Positions 1 to 9,354 are shown, counted from the first letter of the stretch. The stretch: DNA of 64,000 nucleotides from Wolfiporia cocos (GCA_029448655.1 JACCLO010000008.1:3568076-3632075); one strand, 5' to 3'. The notes: generated by a model not told the origin, from the letters alone. Numbers and translations are program-made.

Positions 1-200
1 ATTAGTATTATCTAATAAGACTGTTAGGGGTCTTATTTATCATGTATATATACTGGACTTGCTGAGCGCTATTGCCTCAGTTCTATTCATTGCATTCATA
101 CTACGAGTTAACCACTCAACGTATCCTGCTTAACATCTACTTATCCCTTGCCTAACCAGCAAAACCAAGAACATTACAAGTAAGTTGTTATCTTGTGTTA
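1..200 (+). repeat. Partial LTR, plus strand (R-U5 end), same family as the LTRs of element B
   Basis: The right end of an LTR whose left part lies outside the window. It has the class-B core promoter TTAGGGGTCTTATTTATCATG followed by TATATATAC at 45-53. AGTTCTATTCAT at 79-90 is the self-primer sequence of this family, 34 nt after the TATA start. The LTR ends in CTTGTGTTA at 200. It is close to the reverse complement of the element B LTR at 33578-34187. It abuts the integrase coding of element A exactly at 200/201 (next bases CCACC), so it is probably a solo LTR or full element inserted into A's integrase. Its left target duplication lies outside the window. Confidence 0.85.
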
Positions 201-2189
201 CCACCAATAATTGCGGGATAGCAATTCGTATGTCTTATATCGACCGAAATGCCCAGCCGACTTGTGATCGTGATGTAATTCGACCACTTGCCATCTGATA
301 TCCGCTGGTGTGGTTGGGATGTACACTTTGCCTTTATGGAGTAATAATCCTCCTTCGTAGTTCCATGTTTGTAGGTCTTTTCGGAATTCACGAGCACCTG
401 ATGAGAGTAGTTGCTTGTAATCCTTAGTGACCTTGTCGTCGAGCAATGCTTTGCGGATTTCTCGGAGTATCGGGTCATCCGATTCTGGCGCAGCATGGGA
501 GGTTTCTAGAGCCATTGACATGAGCTCTGATTCGAAAAATTCAGGTTTCAGTAGAATTTGATCCCTGTTATCGAGTTCCACCCCCTCCTCATGATCTGGA
601 CGCCTGGACAGAGGGTCCGCTGTTAGCATTGTCTTGCCAGGTTTGTGCTTCATTATGTAATCGAAGCGTGAGAGGTACAAGGCCCATCGGGCCTGTCGTC
701 GGGTCAGTTTTTGCGCCGTTTTGAAATAGGTTAGATTTAGATGATCCGACCATATCTCGAACTTTTCAGGTGCTCCTTCGAGGTAATGTCTCCATTCCTC
801 AAGAGCCCTAATCACCGCCAACATTTCCTTGTCATAGATCTCGTAGTTCCGTTCCGGGGCACTTAGCGACTTGCTAAAGAAGCCCACGGGGTGATATTTT
901 TTATCTTTCGGATCTAATTGAGATAAGACTGCACCGGTAGCGAAGTCCGATGCATCCGTTTCTAGGCGGAAAGGTTCGTCTTGTGACGGGATTCGTAAAA
1001 CGGGCGCTTTGGTGAATGCTTCCTTTAGTTTAAGGAAAGCATCCTCCTGCTTGGCGTCCCAATGCCAAGCTTCTGACTTCTTTGTCAAGATTGTCAGTGG
1101 TTTGGCCTTTTTCGAGAACCCTTCTATAAATCTTCTATAGAAGTTTGCAAAGCCCAGGAACGCTTGTACGTCCTTGACTTTTTGGGGTCTCGGCCAATCT
1201 TGAACTCCGCTGTACTTCTTTGGATCCATCATTATTTTTCCGTCGGCAATGATTACGCCGAGGTACTCAATTGAGGATTGTTCAAAGAAGCACTTTTCGG
1301 GTTTCGCATACAGATCGTGGTCCTTCAGGGTTTGTAGTACCTGTTTGGTGATCCGACGATGTTCCGCCATGTCGTTACCGAAAATGAGAATGTCGTCTAA
1401 ATATACGACAACTTTCCCAGTACGGATATATGGGGCTAAGATGGAGTTCATCATAGCCTGGAACGTTGCGGGGGCGTTGCAGAAACCGAAATACATTACG
1501 GTAGCCTCGTATAATCCCTTATGCGTGACAAAGGCTGTCTTCCATTCGTCACCTTTCCTGATGCGGACATTGTTATATCCCCATCTCAGGTCGATTTTCG
1601 TGAAAATGGTTGCTTGGGATAATTGATCGATCAATTCATCGATCCGAGGTATCGGATATCGGTTTTTGACGGTTATACCGTTTAGCCTCCTATAGTCGAC
1701 CACCATTCGAAGGCCTCCATCCTTCTTTTTTACGAAGAATACGGGGGAGGCCATCGGACTTTCGGACTTTTGTATGTAACCCTTACGAAGTTCAGTCTCG
1801 ATCCACTCATCTAGACTGTTTCGTTCTTGGGGCGACATTTTGTAAGGTCTAGCCGGGGGTGGAAGCTGCGCATCTGGTTCTAGCACTATGGCGTGATCCC
1901 AGGGCTTCCGTTCCGGCATCCTCTCTGATGCTTTCTGAGAGAAGACAGTTGGCCCGTACTCTTGGTACTGTTTGGGCACTAACGATCGCCATGATTCTAG
2001 GTCGATCGAGTCGTCGTTCTCAGCATCTTCTGGGTCATCGCCGGGGTCTTTGTCAAGAACCGCAGCTACCAGTTCAGCCAACGTCTGTTGTTCTTCGTCG
2101 TCTAGCGTGTCTAGCCAGGCGATGAATTCATTTTGGGGGTCCTCCTCTCCTATGATGTCCACAGGAGTATCCCAAATCGAGTGGCACTC
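201..2189 (-). pseudogene. pol: Element A pol: reverse transcriptase, RNase H and N-terminal integrase
   Basis: About 660 codons of Ty3-type pol. The linker reads SIWDTPVDIIGEEDPQ, matching the in-frame linker of element B. RT shows [33 protein letters not shown] (first catalytic Asp), the [11 protein letters not shown] block and VVYLDDILIF (YLDD box). RNase H shows ETDASDFATGAVLSQ, YEIYDKEMLAV and IWSDHLNLTYF, giving the D-E-D triad. The spacer PGKTMLTADPLSRRPDHEEG leads into the start of the integrase zinc domain, HHDHKSAGHFGRYK, and the frame stops at RNYWW where the LTR at 1-200 begins. It is read in a different frame from the protease because of a one-base deletion near 2209. The protein would act in the cytoplasmic virus-like particle and nucleus. 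Confidence 0.9.
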
Positions 2190-2191
2190 GT

Positions 2192-2758
2192 TTAATTCCT
2201 TTTCGGGAGTTCAGCTGTTTCCTCCCACGAGGGCTGGTTTACGCCCTTCCTTTGCCTCTTTTGGTCATGATCGCAGCGGTATTTCATTTCTCCTTTTTTC
2301 CAATTGAAATCAGGATTATGGAGTCGAAGCCAGTCGTATCCCAGGACCAAATCGGGTTCTAGCGTCATTACTGCTAGTCCTATGGTTTCCTTATGGGATT
2401 CGTGCTGCATGTATGCTTTTACCAACTTCGTTATTCGGCCCGCGACATTCGTTGTTCCGTCGGCATTCGATACTGTGATAGGGAATGCCATGTCGCTGGT
2501 AACCAATTTGTGCTGATCCAGCAGTCGTTGCGAAATGACTGAAATGGTAGCACCGCTGTCAACCAAGGCTAAGGCCTGCACTTTCGTTCCGTATACCCAG
2601 AGTGTTACTGCTACTCGGAAGGCCCGAGAGAAGTCACGCGCATCGTTGCCAAAAATGTGATACATTGACTCGAATACACTCTTTACAGCGGGTACGGTAA
2701 TACTGTTACAAGACACAAGCGGGCAGGATATCGCATGTGCCTTCAGAGAAAACCCGAG
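2192..2758 (-). pseudogene. Element A pol N-terminus: aspartic protease
   Basis: The frame opens inside the end of gag and is entered by a -1 shift at GGGTTTT (2755-2749 on the minus strand). It has no need of its own start; the first in-frame ATG is far inside. The block ESMYHIFGNDARDF precedes the retropepsin domain, where WVYGTKVQALALVDSGAT gives the catalytic DSG motif and EPDLVLGYDWL is the second conserved protease strand. The frame ends at TAA (2192-2194) just after ELPKRN. In element B the same position runs on in frame as [15 protein letters not shown], so a single base was lost here and the RT is cut off from normal translation. Confidence 0.85.
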
Positions 2759-4941
2759 GGACTACCTCCGTGGAGTCCAAGGGCGGTTGCGGAGTCGGCT
2801 ATCCGCTGCTGGAGCCAGGGTAATTTGATCCTGATGGAGTCGCCGGACGGTTTCGGCGCAGGTGCCGGTGAGGTCACCTGAACGCGGACTTCCTCTTCTG
2901 CCGATGAGGGTTCCGCGCTTTTCTCTTCTCCGATGCGCGTAGTGGGTGCGAGGGGAACCACCTCCTCTTGGATGTGTGGGGAGTTATGGGAGAGCGTCCC
3001 TACGGTGGCTTTGAGGCTCTCGTCTTCGTCGTCAGTCACCAGCTCCTGGGTGCTAACGACTCGGACTTTGTATTTTTTGGTCGGATCCAATTTCTTCTGG
3101 CCCGACTTTTGACTCCCGCTCGACGAGCCTGTCGGCTTCGTCGTTCCGCTTCCACTAGTGGCCGGCTTAGCCGCCTTTTTCTGGTTCGACCAGTTGTCCG
3201 GGCAGTCCTTCCAGGCATGTTGCCCGGGGTGCTTCTTGCAGTCGGACTGCCGGTTACCGGTTCCAGAAGGCTTGGCTGCCTTGGCCTTGTCGTCGGCTTT
3301 CGCCTTCGACTTAGCTTTCTCGGAGGTCTTGTCAGACCCCGAGGACTCCTTTTTCTTCTTTTCCTCATCGAAAATCTTCCCCTTCAGCTTATCGGGGTAC
3401 TGGCGTTTGTACAGATCGATAGCCATGTCGAGGTAGATCTCCCAGTCAGTCGGTAGGGAAAAGTTGGGAACCGACTCGAGGGTTCCAAGGGTCTCGCGTA
3501 CTTTGTCGGGCAAGATCCGCTTGATTTGACTGAGCAACGTTTTGTTGTCAGTTTCTGCGAGGCGGGCCAGAGTTCGCAATTTCTGGGCCCATACGAAGAA
3601 GTCGTCTTTGATCTTCGATTTGCCGTCGTCGCCGAAGTAGGATTCAATTTCCTTCTCGGCGATTTCCTTATCCGTCTTTTTGCCATAGACCTTCTCGATT
3701 GTGTCCGAGAAAGTCGTCCATGTATGCCCGGATGTCTGCCCGGCGGAGATCTTATCGACCACCGGGGACATGTATTGGTAGGCCTCGCCTGTAAGCCTTA
3801 ATAGGGCTTGGCGGACTTTATCCTCATCCGTGGCAATCCGCGCATCCGCGAAGTACATCCCCATTTTCTGGAGCCATTCCTTGGACGAGATGTTGTCCTT
3901 GGGGCCGGAGTACTTCGGGGGCTGCGTGGGTTTCGGGGCAAGATTGATGGTTGTGGCAGTTCCGCTCGGCTGGGCGAGAGCTGCCGCTTTCAGGTTGTCC
4001 AGTTCCTTCTGGAGCGTGTCCAATTTATTTGTTAGCGCCTGGACTTCGGCGCTTGTGGTGGTACTGTTTCCACCGCTTCCGCTGGCTGCGGGGGCCTTCT
4101 CGAGTCTCCTGAGACCACTCTCCAACTTGTCTAGACGTTTCCCGGTTAGGTTGTCTAGCTGGTTTCGGAGGGTCGCGTTCTCTTCTAGTGCATCGATTCG
4201 CATTTGAAGAGACTGGTTGTGCAACCTGATCTCGTTCGACTTCGACCAGACCCTTTCGAGTTTACGGTCGATGGTTCGGCTATATGAGGCGAGGTTCGCC
4301 ATGACGTAGTTGCCGGCGTGGTACCGGCCCTCTTTGACTGCATTGATAGACAGTCCCAGGTTGTCGGGGCTGTAAGATGTTACCCCCCTGGTGAGGCGTT
4401 CCACGTATTCGGCCTGTGTCGGTGCGGGCAGGACGACCGGTTCGATCGTCTCGGCTTCGAATTCCGGAAGCAGGTCCGGCAGCGTGCCGAACAGCGCCTG
4501 CTTGGACGCTTCTTCCTCGGATCTCGTGGGGGACCTTTCTGGGGTCCTGATTGCCCGCGTGGGCGTGTCCTCGCCTTCGCTTTCGCTGGTCGAGTACCAA
4601 TGTACGTCTCCGTAGAGACAGATTAGGTCAGAGAGCAGCATGCTCTCTGCGTATTTGTCCCAGGGGTACCACGAGATGTGGTTCCTGGTCGAGTCCTCCC
4701 CGTAGTACTTGAAGTATACGAGATAGTTCACCCGTAGGTGTGTGCGCATATGGGGCGGAATCGAGTTGAAAGTGGTGACACTCCCCCCAGCTCTGATGCC
4801 GAAAACAATTCGCAGGTAATCCATGAGGCATGTCTGCTCTCCGGGCCATGCGTGTTCTCCGGTCATCGGGCGGTATGCCGTCGCTACCTTGTAGGTAGTG
4901 GCGTGTGCTCCGGCGGCGGGGATGATTGTGTAAGACACCAT
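2743..4941 (-). CDS. gag: Element A Gag (732 aa)
   Basis: Intact structural polyprotein that would build the virus-like particle and package element RNA. It starts MVSYTIIPAAGAH, conserved in element B. The N-terminal third is unusual for Ty3 Gag, with a conserved block containing HAWPGEQTCLMDYLR and DSTRNHISWY. Residues around 220-320 are predicted coiled coil. The capsid-like part contains SSKEWLQKMGMYF, LRLTGEAYQYMSPVV and ESYFGDDGKSKIKDDFF. A Lys/Ser-rich basic linker follows. The nucleocapsid knuckle is CKKHPGQHAWKDC, that is CX2HX3HX4C instead of the usual CX2CX4HX4C. The C-terminus carries the LPWLQQRIADSATALG block and ends one codon after the slippery site. Two copies of a short hairpin motif lie 78-139 nt before the start. 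Confidence 0.92.
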   Translation of the reverse strand: MVSYTIIPAAGAHATTYKVATAYRPMTGEHAWPGEQTCLMDYLRIVFGIRAGGSVTTFNSIPPHMRTHLRVNYLVYFKYYGEDSTRNHISWYPWDKYAESMLLSDLICLYGDVHWYSTSESEGEDTPTRAIRTPERSPTRSEEEASKQALFGTLPDLLPEFEAETIEPVVLPAPTQAEYVERLTRGVTSYSPDNLGLSINAVKEGRYHAGNYVMANLASYSRTIDRKLERVWSKSNEIRLHNQSLQMRIDALEENATLRNQLDNLTGKRLDKLESGLRRLEKAPAASGSGGNSTTTSAEVQALTNKLDTLQKELDNLKAAALAQPSGTATTINLAPKPTQPPKYSGPKDNISSKEWLQKMGMYFADARIATDEDKVRQALLRLTGEAYQYMSPVVDKISAGQTSGHTWTTFSDTIEKVYGKKTDKEIAEKEIESYFGDDGKSKIKDDFFVWAQKLRTLARLAETDNKTLLSQIKRILPDKVRETLGTLESVPNFSLPTDWEIYLDMAIDLYKRQYPDKLKGKIFDEEKKKKESSGSDKTSEKAKSKAKADDKAKAAKPSGTGNRQSDCKKHPGQHAWKDCPDNWSNQKKAAKPATSGSGTTKPTGSSSGSQKSGQKKLDPTKKYKVRVVSTQELVTDDEDESLKATVGTLSHNSPHIQEEVVPLAPTTRIGEEKSAEPSSAEEEVRVQVTSPAPAPKPSGDSIRIKLPWLQQRIADSATALGLHGGSPSGFL
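2749..2755 (-). promoter_or_regulatory. Predicted -1 ribosomal frameshift site, element A gag/pol
   Basis: The sense-strand heptamer GGGTTTT reads TCG GGT TTT CTC TGA in the gag frame, a G GGT TTT slippery site (X XXY YYZ) four nucleotides before the gag stop. Slipping back one base gives GGG TTT TCT CTG, which opens into the protease frame. The identical heptamer in the same codon phase occurs at the gag end of element B (29043-29049). No downstream pseudoknot was tested. Confidence 0.7.
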
Positions 4942-5018
4942 CGTTGCTGAATTTTTTCGTCAGCTTGAGTCTTATTTGTCACGTTCGACTTAAAAGATTC
5001 AAAAAAAAGGAATAAAAA

Positions 5019-5080
5019 TGCCCTGACGGGACTTTTTCGCATGCCATGCCGCCTTCGAAATTGCCCTGTCGGGACTTTTT
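5019..5080 (-). promoter_or_regulatory. Two short hairpin motifs between ORF1 and gag, element A
   Basis: The motifs occupy 5019-5037 and 5062-5080. In the sense strand they read AAAAAGTCCCGTCAGGGCA and AAAAAGTCCCGACAGGGCA. CCC and GGG could form a small stem with a four-base loop. Element B has three copies with CCT/AGG at the same place, and element C has longer versions. The role is unknown; see findings. Confidence 0.5.
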
Positions 5081-5101
5081 GATTCGAGTCTCGTGCTACT
5101 G

Positions 5102-5917
5102 TTACATCTCGGGTTTACCCAGATCAAAGTCCAGTCCTGCGGACACCAACTGCCTCTTTAGGTATGTTACATGCTCCGCTACGTCTAAGTCCCCAAATAT
5201 GTACTCCATCCGTTTTAAGTATTTGTCCAAGCGCCTGAGGTCCTGGTTCTTCATCGAGTCCTGTCGGACACGATGTTCCCCATTGGCGCACAGCTCGTCG
5301 AAGTCTCCGGTGAGCTGGGTGTACTTGGCCATGATTGGCGCGGGTGTCGAGTAATCTTTTGCTCGCCATAGTTTGGTGAGCCGGGGGTGGGCTGCAAGGA
5401 TCTTCTTTTCTGTTTCGATCCACCAGTCCCACTTCTTTTCGGTGCAGTGCATGTCGCGGGGGTTGCTAATCCCGCGTTCTTCGGCCCATAACGGGGCCAT
5501 CCGCAGCTCCTCTACCCTCTCTAACAAGGTCTTTCTGGGACCCTGTTCGCGTTTGGCTTTACCGGCGGCGATGAGCCATTCGGTTTCGGCTTTTTCGGCG
5601 GCGACCCGGGCGATGTATTCGTCGAGCCGGGCTGCGTCGAGTCGGGCTTCGAGCTTCTCCTTCTGGCGGAAAAGCTTATCGAGCTTTTTGCGGCGTATGT
5701 CGGCTAGTGCCGCTTCGTGGTTGACCCTCTGGACTGTTTTGGGGTCTGCCTCTCTCCGGGTGTAAGGCTTCTTCGCCTCCTGTTTGCCCTTTCGGGACTT
5801 TCGCACGGGCCCCACTTCCTCAGGCATGTAAGCCTTCATTGGTTTGTGAGGGATCTCCCAACACTCGTGGAGACCCGTGGCTGCGTTGCGGGGTGCGACG
5901 CGGAAGGTGTTCGGCAT
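5102..5917 (-). CDS. Element A ORF1: extra protein upstream of gag (271 aa), function unknown
   Basis: Intact ORF placed before gag, a position where Ty3/gypsy elements normally have only leader. I recognise no known domain. The N-terminus (FRVAPRNAATGLHECWEIP) is followed by a Lys/Arg-rich stretch. A long helical, probably coiled-coil part contains NHEAALADIRRKKLDKLFRQ, and the C-terminus ends with DLRRLDKYLKRMEYIFGDLD and SAGLDFDLGKPEM. Element B encodes a clear homologue with the same blocks, and element C has a more distant one (17886-18785). The ORF is uninterrupted here although A's pol is broken. It is cytosolic or nuclear by composition, with no signal peptide or membrane segment. A nucleic-acid or Gag-binding role is only a guess. 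Confidence 0.85.
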   Translation of the reverse strand: MPNTFRVAPRNAATGLHECWEIPHKPMKAYMPEEVGPVRKSRKGKQEAKKPYTRREADPKTVQRVNHEAALADIRRKKLDKLFRQKEKLEARLDAARLDEYIARVAAEKAETEWLIAAGKAKREQGPRKTLLERVEELRMAPLWAEERGISNPRDMHCTEKKWDWWIETEKKILAAHPRLTKLWRAKDYSTPAPIMAKYTQLTGDFDELCANGEHRVRQDSMKNQDLRRLDKYLKRMEYIFGDLDVAEHVTYLKRQLVSAGLDFDLGKPEM

Positions 5918-6619
5918 GGCTACGTAAGAAGTTTGTAAGCTACTGTATCTAGTGTAAAATTCACGCGGTCTTCGGTCGGGGCTAATCGTCGTATTTTGAT
6001 AGTCTAGCGCTTATCCTCCGGCGTCAATGAGCGCTCCGCTCTCGACCGGAGTTAGTGTCGGCGACTGGCTGGCGTCTCTCATACGCTACCAGGTGGGGGA
6101 TACAACTGACACGCTTCCCTAGCGTGCAGGTAGTACGGGGTTTGGAGTATTACACTCCGCATGTGTCCACGCCTAGCTCAAGAAAGGGGGCTTGCCAGTG
6201 TTAAAACCAAACCCATGCCCTGAGGGACTTAGAGGGCGCCAAGGCCAGAACTCTATCGTTCTGTAGCCGTATTGGCAGCGGCTCTAGGCAGGGTCACTCG
6301 GACCCACCCCGGTTCTATAATAGAGCCGCCCCTGTAACGCCTGGGGATAGGCTAGAAGATCATCTCCGACCCAGGGTGGCACGTGCCCCGTTGTCATCGA
6401 TTCTCAACTCTCGGCAAGGCCCTTTGCAGGTGCCAAGCCCGTCCCTTAACCCTGGGTCCGGGTATAGTGCCCGAAGGCGGTGTGCTCGAAAGCGATCCCC
6501 CAGATCCCGCTAAGGAAACCCCGCTGCCTGTCGGCGAGCGGGGGGCGCTGACGACGACGAGAAGCCCCTATGAAGAAAAATCCCAGACCCCCCTTTTCAG
6601 GCGGGGCGGGGGCGGAAGA
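5918..6619 (-). other. 5' leader of element A
   Basis: Untranslated leader between the primer-binding site and ORF1. It is clearly related to the leader of element B (32878-33564), sharing the stretch around 6223-6290 (sense-strand complement of GAGGGACTTAGAGGGCGCC). No convincing ORF is seen. It may carry packaging and dimerisation signals, but nothing in the sequence proves this. Confidence 0.6.
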
Positions 6620-6632
6620 AGATTCTATTCAT
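6620..6632 (-). promoter_or_regulatory. Self-primer-binding site of element A
   Basis: One base inside the 5' LTR the sense strand reads ATGAATAGAATCT. Its exact 13-nt reverse complement AGATTCTATTCAT occurs inside the same LTR (sense strand, 6785-6773), 34 nt after the TATA start, which is where transcription should begin. This is the arrangement of Tf1/sushi-type self-primed elements, whose minus-strand DNA synthesis is primed by the 5' end of the element's own RNA. Confidence 0.8.
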
Positions 6633-6633
6633 A

Positions 6634-7272
6634 TGACACAAGACTACTCACTTATTCTTATAAGCTTTGAGGTTGCTGGTTGGGCGATAGCTTTGAGGTT
6701 GTCGAGTAGACAAGAACTGGTAAAGCAGGTAGAGCAGGGCGCACTGAGTTGTTAACTCGGAGTGCAAATGCAATGAATAGAATCTGAGGTGTTAACGCTC
6801 AGATACCGTAGTATATATACATGTTATATAAGACCCCTAACAGTCTTATTACCTAATCTAATTACCCTAATCCGTACAGGCAAGTCCTCGGAGACCTAAG
6901 TAATTAGTAATACACCGTAAATACATATGCCAATCAAAACCGGGATATAGTTGTGCGGCGTAGGCCGCGCGAATGGCGTATAGTGCGCAATCATTAGTCA
7001 GTTGGAGGCGTGACCAAACGCCGGTCCGCTGATCTAATGTGTATGACGTTTGACGGACGAGATGTCCGATTGGCTACAAGAATAGACATGTGACTTATAA
7101 CGGGAACTACCGTGATTAGATACCGTTGCTACGGGAGATAACACGGCCATCATTCGGCTTGTATGTAACGAATAGTTACCAACCAGTTAAGCACTAGTTG
7201 AACGTATAAACCGTAGATAAATTCGTAGAATTATGGGAAAAATAGTATTAATACTAGGAAAATCTTGTGACA
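6634..7272 (-). repeat. 5' LTR of element A (639 bp)
   Basis: In the minus-strand sense it begins TGTCACAAG and ends CTTGTGTCA. It has the class-B core promoter (GTTAGGGGTCTTATATAACATG, then TATATATAC at 6819-6811), the primer sequence at 6785-6773, and is closely similar to the solo LTR at 8130-8772 and to the B LTRs. The outer flank is CCACC (7273-7277). The other end of the element is not in the window, so the duplication cannot be confirmed. Confidence 0.85.
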
Positions 7273-7636
7273 CCACCACAAAGTGGCACAGAGGTCAAGT
7301 CCAACAGATTGCACATCTTGTGAAACATTAGAATAGGTCATTGTTACAGGTCGTATTCCCGTTCACTATACTTAAGTCGCAAGTATAAATCTTCAGCATC
7401 AAGTTGTAGAAACTTGCCATCCGTGCGATACCCCAAGTCAAAAGACTAGAGAGGCCGTTCGATATTCAGTACACATTAAAGAATATATACAAGTTAAATT
7501 ACCCACGGCCCCACCACAAATTGTCACTTAAGTGTGATAACTAATAGAATAAGGGAAAAACATATTGGATGGAGACATTGTGAGTCCACCCAACCCCCAG
7601 GGTGTGTGATCATTCTGCTGCACCTGCCTCTTCATT
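7273..7636. other. Host sequence without recognisable gene
   Basis: AT-rich, with no coding frame longer than chance and no LTR ends. I see only scattered short direct matches to U3 sequences (AGTACACATTAAAGAATATA resembles LTR U3 of element A), so part may be an old LTR remnant. Confidence 0.4.
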
Positions 7637-7641
7637 CTCTG

Positions 7642-8071
7642 TGTCACAAGAAATGACGGTGCGCCTCTACTGTCGATATACGTATATTGGACGTTTTGGC
7701 GCTATGGGACCGCACGTGCATAGGTAGATAAGATCTTTGCTATCTTATCATACAGGTCATGTGTCGTCACTCACTAGTAACAGCGTTACTACTACGTTAC
7801 ATAGTTACAGTAGCTGCGCACAGACCTGGGCTTTAGGGCTGGGTTGCTAGGGCACTGTGCATGTATATAACCTGTAGTGTAGCGTTCTGGGTTCCCCAGA
7901 ACTAGTACTGTTGGCCTAGGGGGCGTTCCCCTGGGAGTCTACTCAACTTGCGTGCTGAGGCTCTGCTTCACCGTTGACTACTTGAGGATGCGACGTATGG
8001 GAAGATACGTCGTTCTACCTTCGGTATAGGGATAGTATTCCTCTATGCGGTACGCACAGATTCTTGTGTCA
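7642..8071 (+). repeat. Solo LTR (430 bp), target duplication CTCTG
   Basis: Starts TGTCACAAGAAATGACGG and ends TTCTTGTGTCA. It is flanked by CTCTG at 7637-7641 and 8072-8076. The U3 module GCGCACAGACC followed by TTTAGGGC lies near 7813-7835 and the TATA box ATGTATATAA at 7861-7870. No second LTR or internal region is present, so it is a product of LTR-LTR recombination. Confidence 0.9.
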
Positions 8072-8129
8072 CTCTGCCCACTCAGCCACCTCTGATACCT
8101 TGCCGATGCTCGATGTCATCGTTGCTTTG

Positions 8130-8772
8130 TGACACAAGACTACTCACTGGATGTATATGTGGTTGAGGTTGCTGGTTAGGTGGTTGTTGATAGACAAGAA
8201 CTATCGATAGATAGCGAGTAGAGCAGGGCGCGATGAGTTGTCAACTCGAAGTGAAAATGTAATGATTTGAACTGAGGACTTGGTCGCTCAGCTATCAAAG
8301 TATATATACATGATAAGTTAGACCCCTAACAGTCTGTATTATGTAATATAACTACCGGATGCGTATGTACAAGTCCTCGGACACCTAAGTGCTAAGCAAT
8401 ACACATTAAAAGGATATACCGATCAATACCGGGACATAGAAAGGCAGCATAGGCCACGCGAACAGCAGTTTGTGCACATTGTCATTAGAAAGCCAGGGTG
8501 TGACCAGCGCCCAATCCGCTGACATTCGTAGGCTGACTGCTTTGGACGGAATGTCCGATTGGCTAACAAACTAGACATGCGACTCTAAGGGAACTTCCGT
8601 TGATAAGATAACCATCGTTACGGGAGATAAGATGGCCATCATTTGGCCGGTATCTAACGTATAGTTACGAACCGAGATAAGCTACTTATTGGACTAGAAA
8701 CCCAAGAACAATAGCTATAAAGATGGGAAAAATAGTAGAAAATAGGGGAAAACTAAGGGAATTCTTGTGACA
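8130..8772 (-). repeat. Solo LTR (643 bp), element A family, target duplication CTTTG
   Basis: Minus-strand LTR running TGTCACAAG to CTTGTGTCA, flanked by CTTTG at 8125-8129 and 8773-8777. It matches the A LTR (6634-7272) along its length and has the class-B promoter TAGGGGTCT plus TATATATAC (near 8310). The strand assignment follows the TATA orientation. Confidence 0.9.
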
Positions 8773-9162
8773 CTTTGCTTATAACATTGTGTCCACAAAT
8801 GTGATGCCTCAAAAAACTCCTGAATTTTGTGGGTATCTACAGTACAGGCCATTTACATTACAACAGCTACGAAATCCCGTGGCACAGCGCAGGGAGGACA
8901 CGGTCAATGGGATTTGAATGCCACACATGTTGTAGGTGCTGTGTGTGGGAAATGGCATGGTAACGATGGCACATGCCCTATGGGCCAGTGAACACACAGT
9001 TGCCACGCAAGAACCACATGGTTTTCTTTCACGGCCCTTAAGTATTTAAATCTGAATGTGGTGCAAGTATGATGTGGACTTGCCTAAGTTCGAGAAGTCT
9101 GTCCACACTTTGAGGACTTAGCCTTCAGGGCTTGAGAATATACTGAGCGTGGTTTTCTACAT
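8773..9162. other. Duplicated coding-like fragment, second copy near the telomere
   Basis: The stretch at about 8840-9000 (GGGTATCTACAGTACAGGCC, then CATTTACATTACAACAGCTA) is a diverged copy of 63034-63230. Both copies can be read as a peptide containing RPFTLQQL followed by an Arg/Glu-rich segment. This copy soon meets stops and has a six-base insertion. It looks like an exon remnant of a duplicated subtelomeric gene; I do not recognise the family. Confidence 0.45.
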
Positions 9163-9354
9163 TTGAGAACGAGGGCCACGATCAAGCTGCCGGACATCAT
9201 CCCAAAGAAGTCTTGCAAGGCAAAGAAAGGCCAAGGTGAAGGTGAAGGCGCTGCTTTCAAGCCCAAGCCCAAGCCACGTTGGACGAAGAAGACAGCATCG
9301 ATGGTGGCAGCAGAGCAAGATGTGCCGGTTGTGTCTGGATCCAGCATGGGTTAG
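9163..9354 (+). pseudogene. Lysine-rich C-terminal gene remnant (63 aa)
   Basis: Short frame containing IIPKKSCKAKKGQGEGEGAA and KPKPKPRWTKK, ending at TAG 9352-9354. The composition resembles the basic tails of the decayed SNF2-like gene at 41250-41880 (LPKLKPKPKK). No start context or intron structure is convincing. Probably the last exon of a lost gene. Confidence 0.35.

Larger units (their letters stand above)
201..7272 (-). mobile_element. Element A: Ty3/gypsy chromovirus-like LTR retrotransposon, cut at the left edge
   Basis: In transcription order this holds a 5' LTR (7272-6634), a 13-nt self-primer site, a leader of about 700 nt, ORF1 (5917-5102), gag (4941-2743), protease (to 2192) and RT-RNase H-start of integrase (2189 down to 201). 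The integrase zinc domain is broken off by the LTR at 1-200, and the rest of pol lies outside the window or is lost. ORF1 and gag are intact. A one-base deletion, judged against element B, separates protease from RT. The sequence after the 5' LTR is CCACC; the matching left duplication cannot be seen. Confidence 0.9.

Noticed and set aside
2192..2215. A second programmed frameshift between protease and RT in A and C
   Set aside because: Both are in the -1 relation, but B is in frame and the A sequence differs from B by one missing base. Independent damage is simpler.
4318..4626. Frames antisense or shifted within gag, pol and dUTPase
   Set aside because: Shadows of high-quality coding frames; none has its own motif.
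201..7277. CCACC at 201 and 7273 as the duplication of element A
   Set aside because: The left CCACC flanks a plus-strand LTR lying inside A's integrase, not the end of A. The match is probably chance.
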